Source: an uncultured Anaeroplasmataceae bacterium
Lineage (GTDB): Bacteria > Bacillota_I > Bacilli_A > Acholeplasmatales > Anaeroplasmataceae
Direction: 5' to 3'
Assembly (NCBI GenBank): GCA_934229785.1
Contig: CAKQEA010000038.1
Location: 1-10,313 of the forward strand
DNA length: 10,313 nucleotides
In this document: positions 1 to 6,915 of the stretch, in pieces
Position numbering within the stretch: position 1 is the stretch's first letter
Layout of the letters: each line of letters begins with the position of its first letter
Program-made: the position numbers and the translations under genes
The notes under the pieces: model-generated
Told to the model about the DNA's origin: nothing
Databases searched by the model: none
What the model saw: only the letters and a program-made list of their open reading frames with translations

Positions 1-75
1 CTGCTTAGCTCAGTTGGTTAGAGCACCTGACTGTTAATCAGGGTGTCGAAGGTTCAAGTCCTTTAGCGGGCGCCA
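1..75 (+). tRNA. tRNA-Asn (GTT), first 2 bases outside window
   Basis: Cloverleaf with anticodon GTT at 33-35 inside the stem CCTGA/TCAGG, a T arm containing TTCAAGT, acceptor 3' strand AGCGGGC at 65-71, discriminator G and encoded CCA at 73-75. The visible 5' acceptor strand is CTGCT, so only the first two bases lie upstream of the window. It reads AAC/AAU codons. It is the first visible member of a three-tRNA cluster with very short spacers, which implies processing from one transcript. Confidence 0.96.
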
Positions 76-81
76 TTCTTT

Positions 82-157
82 GGAGGTTTAGCTCAGTTGG
101 GAGAGCATTTGCCTTACAAGCAAAGGGTCAGCGGTTCGAGCCCGTTAACCTCCACCA
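82..157 (+). tRNA. tRNA-Val (TAC)
   Basis: Complete cloverleaf: acceptor GGAGGTT/AACCTCC, anticodon TAC at 115-117 in the stem TTTGC/GCAAA, T loop TTCGAGC and encoded CCA at 155-157. It decodes GUN valine codons. The spacer to the preceding tRNA is 6 nt. Confidence 0.97.
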
Positions 158-164
158 TTTGTAT

Positions 165-240
<76 letters not shown>

Positions 241-259
241 CTTTTATAATTAATAATTT

Positions 260-290
260 AAGCCTAGCAGTTAATTGCTTAGGCTTTTTT
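260..290 (+). terminator. Intrinsic terminator of the tRNA Asn-Val-Thr cluster
   Basis: Stem AAGCCTA/TAGGCTT (7 bp), then a bulged T and three more pairs (GCA/TGC), loop GTTAAT, and a run of six T at 285-290. It ends the tRNA transcript before the kinase promoter region. Confidence 0.88.
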
Positions 291-401
291 CTTTATTAGA
301 AAATTATTGATAAAATATATATAATTTTGTAAGAAAATTAAATATTTTCCACATTAAGTTTATATGTATTATATAAATATACTAATTAATTTCAATTTTC
401 G

Positions 402-421
402 ACAATACGCTATTGTATAAT
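402..421 (+). promoter_or_regulatory. Probable promoter -10 box with abutting perfect palindrome (kinase gene)
   Basis: TATAAT lies at 416-421. Immediately upstream is the perfect dyad ACAATA-CGC-TATTGT (402-416), whose last T is the first base of the -10 box. No good -35 hexamer is visible at the usual distance (TTCAAT at 391-396 is the nearest, 19 bp away), so an activator or a bound regulator at the palindrome is plausible. Regulation is inference. The -10 box overlaps the first ATG of the frame at 420, which rules that ATG out as a start if this promoter is used. Confidence 0.55.
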
Positions 422-464
422 GATTTTAATTTTGATGTGCTTGTTATATATTTTATTATTTTTT

Positions 465-471
465 GGGGGAG
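465..471 (+). promoter_or_regulatory. Ribosome binding site that selects a TTG start for the kinase
   Basis: GGGGGAG at 465-471 sits 8 nt upstream of an in-frame TTG at 480. The upstream in-frame ATGs (420 and 435) have no purine-rich site and lie at or next to the -10 box. The ATG at 472 is out of frame. Confidence 0.7.
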
Positions 472-479
472 ATGTTATT

Positions 480-2600
480 TTGACTGTTACGGGGCATAAG
501 AGATTTATTATAGATATTATTGTTGGACTATGTACTCTATCATTGCTAATTACTGGTAGTTTTTATATTGTTGCTAGAATTATTTTACAAACAAATATTG
601 ATACAATAAAGGAACTTGCTAACCATGATAAAAAGGTTTTGTTAAATACCTTAGATGATTATTGGAGTTTTTTTAATTATATACCTCTTACTATTGATAA
701 TAGTGCTGAAATATCTGATGAACAAATTTTTAAGACCTTAGAAGCTGTTAATTCTATGTCCCCTGATAGTAAAACATTTATTTATAATGAAAATAATGAT
801 ATATATTCTAGTGATAACAAAATTTTAAAAGATGATAAAATTTATAATATTGTTAAAAAATATAATGATAAATTTGCAATTTATTATAATGATTCATTGC
901 TTGATGACTTAATTGAAAATGAATATTTAATTATTGGACGAAAGTTTGATGAATTTTATATTAATAATATTAAGTTTGATTATGTTTTTACTGTGTTTCA
1001 AATTGATTCATTAGATAATGAATTTATAATTGATAGCTTTAATGGTAAAGGATTTAGTAGTTTGATTGATAAAAATGGATCATATATTGTTAATATTAAA
1101 AAAAATAGAGAACTAGGCTATTATTATAATTTTTATGATAATTTAGGTTTTAATGATTATAAGCTACAAAAATTAAAGTATAATATTGATAATAATTCTG
1201 ATGGAGTTTCGTTTATTACTACGATTGATGGTGTTAATTATATTGTTTATATTGTTAAGCTTGATGGTACAGATTGGAATTTTGTTTCGCAGGTTCCTTC
1301 ATCAGCTTTTTCTAAATTAACCTTAAAAATAGTAATTATCCCAGTACTATTTTGGCTTTTTGTTATTTTAATTTTAATCGGAGTGTTGTTAAATAAATTT
1401 AAAAATATTAAATTAAAGGAAAAACAGGATGCTGATTATAGAAACTCTTTATCAGCTGCTCTTGAAAGTGCAAATATTGCAAATAAGGCTAAAACTGATT
1501 TTTTAAATAGCATGTCACATGATATAAGAACTCCTATGAATGCAATTATTGGATATACATCTTTAGCAATTAAGCATATTGATGATACTAAGCTTACTTA
1601 CAATTATTTAAATAAAATAAATGATTCTTCAGAACATTTATTAAACTTGATAAATGATATATTGGATATGAGTAGGATTGAAAGTGGAAGTGTTACTTTA
1701 AATTTAGATAGTTGCTGTCTTGATGACATTATCACTAGTGTATATACAATTGTAAGCAATGGTGCTGAAGATAAAGGTATTAGCTTAAAAGTAAATTCTA
1801 ATTATATAAATAAATATGTTATATGTGATAATGTTCGTCTAAGTCAAATTTTAGTTAATATATTATCTAATGCGATTAAATATACTAATAAATATGGTAA
1901 GGTTACATTTGATATTAATGAAAATGAAGATGTTTATACCTTTATTGTTGTGGATAATGGTATAGGTATGGATGATGAATTTGTAAAAACTATTTTTGAA
2001 CCATTTACAAGAGAAAAGAACAATCAAACTAGGTTGGTTCAAGGTAGTGGGCTTGGTATGTCTATAGCTAAAAATATTGTTGAAAAAATGAATGGTTCAA
2101 TTAAATGTCAAAGTGAAAAAGGTGTAGGAACTAAGTTTATTGTTACTATTCCACTTGCTAAGGCAAATTTAAATTTAAAAAATGAGGTTGTAGATAGTAT
2201 TTTGGAAGCTTCATTAAATGGAATAAATATATTAGTAGTTGAGGATAATCCATTAAATCAAGAAATTACAAAAACGATTTTAGAGGATGAAAAAGCTAAT
2301 GTTATTATCGCAAATAATGGCTTTGAATGCTTGGAATTAATAAAAAATAAAAATCTAGATATTATATTAATGGATATTCAAATGCCTGAAATGGATGGTT
2401 ATGAGGCAACAAGAAGAATCAGAGAGCTTGATGATCCATACTTTAAAGATATTTTGATTGTGGCAATGAGTGCAAATGCCTTTACTGATGATAATAAAAA
2501 AGCATTAGATGTTGGAATGAATGGTTATATAACAAAGCCAATTAAGTTAGATAAGCTTGTTTCATACCTAAAATTTGTATTATCAAGTAAAAAAGGTTGA
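480..2600 (+). CDS. Membrane-bound hybrid sensor histidine kinase / response regulator
   Basis: A two-component hybrid kinase of about 706 residues when read from TTG at 480. Order of parts: short N-terminus, membrane helix at about 10-33, an extracytoplasmic sensor region of about 250 residues rich in Asn, Asp, Ile and Tyr (probably Cache-like; not identifiable by eye), a second membrane helix at about 284-306, a HisKA dimerisation helix with the phospho-acceptor in SHDIRTP (His347), an HATPase_c domain (N-box around 460-467, DNGIGM from Asp492, GSGLGM from Gly522), and a C-terminal receiver domain with acidic pocket Asp589, phospho-acceptor Asp632 in LMDIQMPEMDG and conserved Lys686. All catalytic residues are present. 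There is no Hpt or DNA-binding output domain, so phosphotransfer must go to a partner elsewhere or the receiver may control the kinase itself. The ligand is unknown. Its stop is 43 nt before the next gene, probably in the same transcript. Reading from ATG at 420 would add 20 hydrophobic residues but has no ribosome binding site. Confidence 0.93.
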   Translation: MTVTGHKRFIIDIIVGLCTLSLLITGSFYIVARIILQTNIDTIKELANHDKKVLLNTLDDYWSFFNYIPLTIDNSAEISDEQIFKTLEAVNSMSPDSKTFIYNENNDIYSSDNKILKDDKIYNIVKKYNDKFAIYYNDSLLDDLIENEYLIIGRKFDEFYINNIKFDYVFTVFQIDSLDNEFIIDSFNGKGFSSLIDKNGSYIVNIKKNRELGYYYNFYDNLGFNDYKLQKLKYNIDNNSDGVSFITTIDGVNYIVYIVKLDGTDWNFVSQVPSSAFSKLTLKIVIIPVLFWLFVILILIGVLLNKFKNIKLKEKQDADYRNSLSAALESANIANKAKTDFLNSMSHDIRTPMNAIIGYTSLAIKHIDDTKLTYNYLNKINDSSEHLLNLINDILDMSRIESGSVTLNLDSCCLDDIITSVYTIVSNGAEDKGISLKVNSNYINKYVICDNVRLSQILVNILSNAIKYTNKYGKVTFDINENEDVYTFIVVDNGIGMDDEFVKTIFEPFTREKNNQTRLVQGSGLGMSIAKNIVEKMNGSIKCQSEKGVGTKFIVTIPLAKANLNLKNEVVDSILEASLNGINILVVEDNPLNQEITKTILEDEKANVIIANNGFECLELIKNKNLDIILMDIQMPEMDGYEATRRIRELDDPYFKDILIVAMSANAFTDDNKKALDVGMNGYITKPIKLDKLVSYLKFVLSSKKG

Positions 2601-2643
2601 AATATTTAATTAAATGGTTTACCTTAAATAAGAGGTGTTAAAT

Positions 2644-2967
2644 ATGTATGAATGTATTGAGAAAGATTGGAAATTGTTTAAAACTAAAATTGTTAATTGG
2701 CAAGAAGCTTATATTGGTAAAAAAATAGACGAATATAAAGAGTTGCTTAATAGTAACTTAGTGGCATCAACTAAATTTTGGAAATTAGATAAAAAAATTA
2801 AAGAAGATAAGCATAATCCGGGAGTATTAATTGAAGGTATTAGAAGAAGTCATTTATTTGATGATATTATTTCTTTAATCGATTATAAAGTAATCACTAT
2901 TGATGATCTAGCTGATTTTTCAGCTGAGCTTAAGGATGCTGTAAATTATCTTTTAAAGATAAGATAA
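2644..2967 (+). CDS. Small conserved cytosolic protein of unknown function (107 aa)
   Basis: ATG at 2644 is preferred over the in-frame GTG at 2635, because AGAGG at 2631-2635 overlaps that GTG and is 8 nt from the ATG. The product is charged, has no membrane segment, and appears mostly helical: an N-terminal part with aromatic residues (KDWKLFKTKIVNWQEAY), a middle KFWKLDKKIKEDK stretch, and a C-terminal acidic part (ITIDDLADFSAELKDAV). I recall similar short proteins in gut Firmicutes, sometimes carrying the unhelpful label multidrug transporter, which the lack of membrane helices contradicts. The gene is 43 nt downstream of the hybrid kinase and shares the next terminator, so the two are likely co-transcribed. 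A role with the kinase is possible but not shown. Confidence 0.8.
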   Translation: MYECIEKDWKLFKTKIVNWQEAYIGKKIDEYKELLNSNLVASTKFWKLDKKIKEDKHNPGVLIEGIRRSHLFDDIISLIDYKVITIDDLADFSAELKDAVNYLLKIR

Positions 2968-2972
2968 ATAAT

Positions 2973-3024
2973 AAAAGCATTTAAAAAATAATGTGGATAA
3001 TAACGATTATTTTTAAATGCTTTT
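2973..3024. terminator. Bidirectional intrinsic terminator between convergent genes
   Basis: A long A/T-rich stem of about 18-19 bp with one bulged A pairs 2973-2992 with 3006-3024 (core AAAAGCATTTAAA / TTTAAATGCTTTT). Ts follow on the + strand (3021-3025), and the A-rich left side provides Us on the - strand. It sits 5 nt from each flanking stop codon and can end both the kinase operon and the MerR gene. Confidence 0.85.
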
Positions 3025-3028
3025 TCTT

Positions 3029-3442
3029 TTAATTTTTCTTGTGAAAATCAATGAATTCTTTTTTGTTTTTTAAATTGTCTTCATTTCCATCAATTGCTTC
3101 ACTATAATACCATAGCTTATAATTAATAGTATCTAATACTTCATTTAAATGTTTAATTTCAGCTTCGACTGTCTTTTTTTGCTTTTCAAAAAGTTCATAT
3201 CTTTTTTGAAAGCTTTCTGTGCCAAGCTCACATAATTCGAAATAATATTTTATTTCTTTTATTTCTAGTCCTGATTTTTTTAAACATTCAATTATTTTTA
3301 ATGAGTCAATTTCTTTTTCACTAAATTTTCTTATACCTGATTTTCGTTCTATATTAGGAAATAAACCTTCTTTATCGTAATATCTTAATGTAGATATTGA
3401 TAAACGAAACATTTTACTTACTTCACCAATTGTATATTCCAT
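3029..3442 (-). CDS. MerR-family transcriptional regulator
   Basis: A 137-residue DNA-binding protein. The N-terminal winged helix-turn-helix carries the family signature (YTIGEVSKMF...STLRYYDKEGLFP, residues 3-29), followed by a second helical unit (FSEKEIDSLKIIECLKKSGLEIKEIKYYF) and a long dimerisation coiled coil (about 80-115). The C-terminus is short, with no clustered metal-binding Cys and no large ligand domain. It therefore resembles the small MerR regulators often paired with aldehyde or alcohol oxidoreductases (AdhR-like) more than metal sensors. ATG at 3442 has GGGAGA a few bases upstream on the - strand. It is transcribed away from the alcohol dehydrogenase, which it probably controls through the dyad in the shared intergenic region; that link is inference from layout. 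A ligand cannot be named. Confidence 0.9.
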   Translation of the reverse strand: MEYTIGEVSKMFRLSISTLRYYDKEGLFPNIERKSGIRKFSEKEIDSLKIIECLKKSGLEIKEIKYYFELCELGTESFQKRYELFEKQKKTVEAEIKHLNEVLDTINYKLWYYSEAIDGNEDNLKNKKEFIDFHKKN

Positions 3443-3472
3443 AAATGTCTCCCAATTTTTTAAAAAAAGTTC

Positions 3473-3503
3473 TTGACCTAAAGTTAGGTTTAGGTTGTAT
3501 TCT
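3473..3503 (+). promoter_or_regulatory. MerR-type promoter and operator of the alcohol dehydrogenase
   Basis: TTGACC at 3473-3478 and TATTCT at 3498-3503 are separated by 19 bp. That over-long spacer is the hallmark of promoters activated by MerR regulators, which untwist the DNA. Within it lies a perfect 7-bp dyad ACCTAAA (3476-3482) / TTTAGGT (3489-3495), plus an overlapping one, CCTAA (3477-3481) / TTAGG (3484-3488). The adjacent divergent gene encodes a MerR protein, the expected binder. Confidence 0.75.
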
Positions 3504-3504
3504 T

Positions 3505-3532
3505 ATTATAGTAGCAAAATAGAAAAAGTCAA
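3505..3532 (-). promoter_or_regulatory. Promoter of the MerR regulator gene (- strand)
   Basis: Read on the - strand, TTGACT (3527-3532) and TATAAT (3505-3510) are 16 bp apart, close to sigma-A consensus. Transcription would start near 3497 and run straight across the dyad at 3476-3495, so a regulator bound there should block its own synthesis. The -35 hexamer overlaps the first two bases (3531-3532) of the dehydrogenase ribosome binding site AAAGGAGG (3531-3538), an unusually compact arrangement. Confidence 0.72.
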
Positions 3533-3545
3533 AGGAGGAATTGCT

Positions 3546-4712
3546 ATGTTAGGAAATTTTAGTTATTGTAATCCTACTAAGCTTTATTTTGGTAAGGATT
3601 CACTTAAAAATTTAGAATCTGAATTAAATAGGTATGGTAATAATGTTATGTTTATTTATGGTGGCGGTTCGATTAAAAAGAATGGCATTTATGATTCTAT
3701 AATGGAAATTTTGAATAAATGTGGTAAAAATGTTTGTTTTGATGCAGGAGTAATGCCTAATCCAACAGTTGCTAAATTATTAGAGGGTGTAAAAATTGCC
3801 AAGGAGAATAAGGTTGATTTTATTTTAGCTGTTGGTGGTGGATCAGTTGTTGATTATGCAAAGGCTGTTTCTGTTTCAGTTCATTATAATGGTAATCCAT
3901 GGGAGAAGTATTATTTAAAAATGGAAGATGTTGATAATGAGGTTGTGCCAGTTGGTGTTGTTTTAACTATGGTTGGTACAGGTAGTGAAATGAATGGTGG
4001 AGCAGTAATTACTGACTCAGAAACAGGATTAAAAATTGGTCATGTTTTTGGTGAAAATGTATTCCCTAAATTTTCAATTTTAAATCCAGAATATACGTAT
4101 ACTGTTCCTAAATATCAGATGGTGGCTGGAATATATGATATTATGAATCACATTACTGAACAATATTTTTCTGGTAATGATGATTCAACCTCTGATTATT
4201 TGATGGAGGGGTTAATGCGTGAAATAGTTCATGATTCAAAGATTGCGGTTAAGGACCCAACAAATTATGAAGCAAGAAGTAACATTATGTGGACTGCAAC
4301 CTGGGCTTTAAATACTTTAGTTGGTAAAGGAAAGCCTCAGGATTGGATGGTACATATGATTGGACAATCAGTTGGTGGAGTAACTAATGCTACTCATGGT
4401 ATGACACTTGCATGCATATCATATGCTTATTATTCTCATATTCTTCCATATGGTTTAAAGCAATTTGTTAAGTTTGCTAAAAATGTTTGGAACATTTCAG
4501 CTGATGATAAAACAGATTTAGAGATTGCTAAAATGGGATTAGATGCAATGAAAAAATGGATGGAAGAAATTGGTCTAGTTATGCACCTTAGTGATCTTGG
4601 AGTAAAGGAAGATATGTTTGATCAAATTATTAAGGGAACATTTATTTCAGATTCAGGCTATAAGGCTTTAAATAATGAGGAGATAAGGCAAATTCTAAAG
4701 GAGAGCATGTAG
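3546..4712 (+). CDS. Iron-containing alcohol dehydrogenase (butanol dehydrogenase / YqhD-like)
   Basis: A 388-residue group III alcohol dehydrogenase that interconverts aldehydes and alcohols with NAD(P)H, probably in fermentative redox balance or aldehyde detoxification. ATG at 3546 has a near-perfect AAAGGAGG 7 nt upstream; an earlier in-frame codon at 3495 lies inside the promoter and is not used. The N-terminal nucleotide-binding half has YGGGSIKKNGIY and GGGSVVDYAK, and the central motif is TMVGTGSEMNGGAVIT. The C-terminal helical half carries the metal ligands expected for the BDH/YqhD branch: Asp198 and His202 (YDIMNHITEQ), His270 (VHMIGQ) and His284 (THGMTLA). Length and motifs are complete, so the enzyme should be active. 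It is divergent from the MerR gene and ends in TAG directly followed by the ATG of the broken flavin reductase, indicating one operon. Cofactor preference and whether the metal is Fe or Zn cannot be decided from sequence alone. Confidence 0.94.
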   Translation: MLGNFSYCNPTKLYFGKDSLKNLESELNRYGNNVMFIYGGGSIKKNGIYDSIMEILNKCGKNVCFDAGVMPNPTVAKLLEGVKIAKENKVDFILAVGGGSVVDYAKAVSVSVHYNGNPWEKYYLKMEDVDNEVVPVGVVLTMVGTGSEMNGGAVITDSETGLKIGHVFGENVFPKFSILNPEYTYTVPKYQMVAGIYDIMNHITEQYFSGNDDSTSDYLMEGLMREIVHDSKIAVKDPTNYEARSNIMWTATWALNTLVGKGKPQDWMVHMIGQSVGGVTNATHGMTLACISYAYYSHILPYGLKQFVKFAKNVWNISADDKTDLEIAKMGLDAMKKWMEEIGLVMHLSDLGVKEDMFDQIIKGTFISDSGYKALNNEEIRQILKESM

Positions 4713-5250
4713 ATGAAAAATGTTTTAGTTATTTCATCAAGCTTAAGAAATGGTAGTAATTCTGAAAAACTTGCTTTAGAGTTTGTTAGTGGAGCTAAGG
4801 CTAATAATAATGTTGATTATTTATCATTAAAGGGAAAAAACATTAAATATTGTATCGGCTGTCTATTTTGCCAAAAAACAGGTAAGCGTGTTTTAATGAT
4901 GATATGAAAGAAATTATTAAGCTTACAAGAAAAGCTGACATTTTATTTTTGCAAGTCCAGTCTATTATTATGGAATGTCTTGACTTATGAAAACTTTGCT
5001 TGATAAGTTAAATCCTTTGTATAATAGTGAGCATAATTTTAAGGAAGTATATTTAATCTTAACTACTGCTGAAAATGCTATAAATACTTTTGATAAAGTA
5101 ATTGATAGATTTAAAGGCTTTGTTGAGTGCTTTGATGATGTAAGGATAGTTAAGAGTATAACTTGTGGTGGCCTTGTTGATGCTAATGTGGTAAATAAAA
5201 ATCAAAATTATTTAATCAATGCTTATAACATTGGTGAAAGCATAAAGTGA
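4713..5250 (+). pseudogene. Broken flavodoxin-like NADPH-dependent FMN reductase
   Basis: The three reading frames together spell one flavodoxin-fold oxidoreductase of about 180 residues. Segment 1 (from ATG 4713) has the N-terminal MKNVLVISSSLRNGSNSEKL flavin-phosphate loop and a CIGCLFCQ cysteine motif. Segment 2, in the next frame (about 4896-4950), reads NDDMKEIIKLTRKADILF. Segment 3 (from 4951) reads ASPVYYYGMS, then a TGA at 4981-4983 where the family has Gly, then LMKTLLDKLNPLY to the end. Lesions: one base missing near 4895-4896, one base missing in the T run at 4946-4950, and the nonsense codon. In addition, an Arg stands where a Cys is usual (GKRV). It begins directly after the dehydrogenase stop, with AAAGGAG inside that gene, so it was once its operon partner in redox metabolism. 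It is unlikely to make an active product. Confidence 0.88.
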
Positions 5251-5327
5251 GTGTTTTCTTAATCGTTTGAGTAATTTGACTACAATATGTTAATATTTGT
5301 AAAAAAATAATAACACGAAAATTTTAT

Positions 5328-5353
5328 GAGAGCGTTTTTTTTCGCTCTTTTTG
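5328..5353 (+). terminator. Intrinsic terminator after the dehydrogenase operon
   Basis: Stem AGAGCG (5329-5334) / CGCTCT (5343-5348) closed by a G-T pair, with an all-T loop of 8 and a T-rich tail. It separates the dehydrogenase/flavin reductase unit from pyruvate kinase. Confidence 0.8.
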
Positions 5354-5383
5354 TTTTGTTTTTGAATTATTTTTCTTAAAATA

Positions 5384-5395
5384 TGTTATTATAAT
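5384..5395 (+). promoter_or_regulatory. Promoter -10 region of pyruvate kinase
   Basis: There are overlapping -10 candidates: extended TGTTATTAT (5384-5392) and TATAAT (5390-5395). No clear -35 stands at 17 bp; TTGAAT at 5362-5367 is 19 bp from the first candidate. Transcription would start near 5399-5402, leaving a leader of only about 10 nt that is essentially the ribosome binding site GAGGTGAT (5400-5407). Confidence 0.5.
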
Positions 5396-5410
5396 ACCTG
5401 AGGTGATACA

Positions 5411-6832
5411 ATGCGTAAAACAAAAATAATTTGTACTTTAGGTCCTGCATGTGATGATGAAGAGATACTAAAGAAAATGATTCAAAATGGTTTGGATTGT
5501 GCTCGTATGAATTTTTCTCATGGAACACATGAAGAACAAAAGGTTAGAATGGATCGAGTAAAAAAAATTCGTCAAGAAATGAATATTCCACTACCTATTT
5601 TACTTGATACAAAGGGCCCTGAGATTAGAGTTCGTTTATTCAAGGATGGTAAGATTTCATTACATCAGGGTCAGGAATTTACTTTTTCAAGTGACTATGA
5701 TTTAATTGGTGATGAAACAAAGGTAGGATTGACTTATCCTGATTTGGCTTTATATGTTAATAAGCCAGGTACATTGATTTTAGCTGATGATGGTAAGGTT
5801 TCATTTGAGGTTTTAAGAGTTGAAGGAAAAGATGTTGTTTGTAAGGTATTAAATGATTCTACACTTTCAAATCGTAAATCAATTAACATTCCTAATGTTA
5901 TTGTAGATATGCCATATATTTCACAGGCAGATCGTTCAGATTTGATTTTTGGAATTCAAGAATGTGTTGATTATATTGCTGCATCATTTGTAAGACGTCC
6001 TGAGGATGTTTTAGAGGTTAGAAAACTATTAGATCAATATGATACTTCTGGTAAAATTCGTATTATTTCTAAAATTGAAAATACTGAGGGTATTGCTAAA
6101 ATGGATGAAATCATTGAGGTTTCAGATGGTATAATGGTCGCCCGTGGAGATATGGGTGTTGAGGTTCCATTTAAAATGCTACCTAAGATTCAAAAGGAAT
6201 TGATTTCTAAATGCTATCATAGTGGAAAAATTGTTGTTACTGCAACTCAGATGCTTGATTCAATGCAATCAAATCCAAGACCAACACGTGCTGAGGTTTC
6301 AGATGTTGCTAATGCGATATATGATCGTACAACAGCAATTATGCTATCTGGCGAATCAGCAGCAGGTAAATATCCTATTGAATCTGTAACTGCAATGAAG
6401 GATATAGCTGAATATACAGAAGAAAATATTAATTTTAGAAAGAGATTTTGGGAAAATAATCTTGATTTGGGTGATGATTTCTTATCTTCAATTTGTAATG
6501 CAGCTGTTTCTTGTGCATATCAGGTTGAGGCTAAGGCCATTATTTGTGTTACAAACAATGGTGAGACAGCATTTAAGCTTTCTGCTTATAAGCCTGAATG
6601 CCCTATTATAGCAGTTACTGTAAATGAAAAGGCATGCCGTCAATTGAATCTTGCTTGGAATGTATATCCTGTTTACGCTGAAAAGAAGGACTCAACAGAT
6701 GAGTTATTCCAATATGCAATAGAAAAAGCATTACAAACTGGTATTGTGCATAAAGGTGATAAGGTTATTATCACTGGCGCATCAAGTGTTGGCAATGCTG
6801 TAACAGATACAATTAAAATTCATATATTATAA
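5411..6832 (+). CDS. pyk: Pyruvate kinase
   Basis: Catalyses phosphoenolpyruvate + ADP to pyruvate + ATP, the last step of glycolysis, in the cytosol. The 473-residue length fits the compact form, without the extra C-terminal PEP-utiliser-like domain found in Bacillus and many Clostridia. Domain A/B motifs are complete: KIICTLGPA, substrate-binding Arg32, Asn34 and Ser36 (ARMNFSHG), DTKGPEIR with Glu71 (the K+-dependent type), SKIENTEG with catalytic Lys221 and metal ligand Glu223, MVARGDMGVE with Asp247, and VTATQMLDSM. The C-terminal domain ends ITGASSVGNAVTDTIKIHIL. It is a single-gene unit with terminators on both sides. Codon use and motifs are normal, and it is the clearest housekeeping gene in the window. 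Confidence 0.98.
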   Translation: MRKTKIICTLGPACDDEEILKKMIQNGLDCARMNFSHGTHEEQKVRMDRVKKIRQEMNIPLPILLDTKGPEIRVRLFKDGKISLHQGQEFTFSSDYDLIGDETKVGLTYPDLALYVNKPGTLILADDGKVSFEVLRVEGKDVVCKVLNDSTLSNRKSINIPNVIVDMPYISQADRSDLIFGIQECVDYIAASFVRRPEDVLEVRKLLDQYDTSGKIRIISKIENTEGIAKMDEIIEVSDGIMVARGDMGVEVPFKMLPKIQKELISKCYHSGKIVVTATQMLDSMQSNPRPTRAEVSDVANAIYDRTTAIMLSGESAAGKYPIESVTAMKDIAEYTEENINFRKRFWENNLDLGDDFLSSICNAAVSCAYQVEAKAIICVTNNGETAFKLSAYKPECPIIAVTVNEKACRQLNLAWNVYPVYAEKKDSTDELFQYAIEKALQTGIVHKGDKVIITGASSVGNAVTDTIKIHIL

Positions 6833-6840
6833 AATATTAT

Positions 6841-6846
6841 TATAAT
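6841..6846 (+). promoter_or_regulatory. Candidate -10 box for the Cys-rich gene
   Basis: TATAAT lies 8 nt after the pyruvate kinase stop; the -35 side is weak. If used, transcription starts near 6853 and the leader contains the whole hairpin at 6860-6912. A weaker alternative, CATAAT at 6872-6877, would start transcription near 6884, just before the inner hairpin. Confidence 0.35.
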
Positions 6847-6859
6847 TACCTAATCTAAT

Positions 6860-6912
6860 AAAAGCTTCCTTCATAATATAAGGTGTAGCCTGTGCTACAG
6901 AAGGGAGTTTTT
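6860..6912 (+). terminator. Terminator-shaped hairpin that includes the next gene's ribosome binding site
   Basis: The outer stem pairs 6860-6872 (AAAAGCTTCCTTC) with 6900-6912 (GAAGGGAGTTTTT), 13 bp with two G-U pairs. Inside it, an inner hairpin TGTAGC (6884-6889) / GCTACA (6894-6899) with loop CTGT abuts the outer stem. Eight Ts (6908-6915) follow. It is the only terminator candidate for pyruvate kinase, yet GAAGGGAG is also the ribosome binding site of the ATG at 6916, and the T run is the spacer. AAGG at 6880-6883 could compete for CCTT at 6868-6871 and open the site. Confidence 0.65.
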
Positions 6913-6915
6913 TTT

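Noticed and set aside
313..349. TATAAT at 320-325 and the GAAAAT/ATTTTC dyad (333-349) as a second kinase promoter
   Set aside because: The only TTGA-type hexamer (307-312) is just 7 bp from that TATAAT, and such matches and short dyads are expected by chance in DNA this AT-rich.
420..479. Extra N-terminal hydrophobic segment of the kinase from ATG 420
   Set aside because: The ATG overlaps a perfect TATAAT and has no ribosome binding site; TTG at 480 has GGGGGAG at 8 nt.
4981..4983. TGA read as tryptophan (Mollicutes code) instead of a nonsense codon
   Set aside because: Trp codons in the intact genes are TGG, the kinase ends at a TGA, and the family has Gly here. Recoding would not fix the two neighbouring frameshifts either.
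4987..5250. Separate 87-residue gene from ATG 4987
   Set aside because: It is the C-terminal third of the broken flavin reductase. The ATG is the internal Met of GLMKTLLDKL and has no ribosome binding site of its own.
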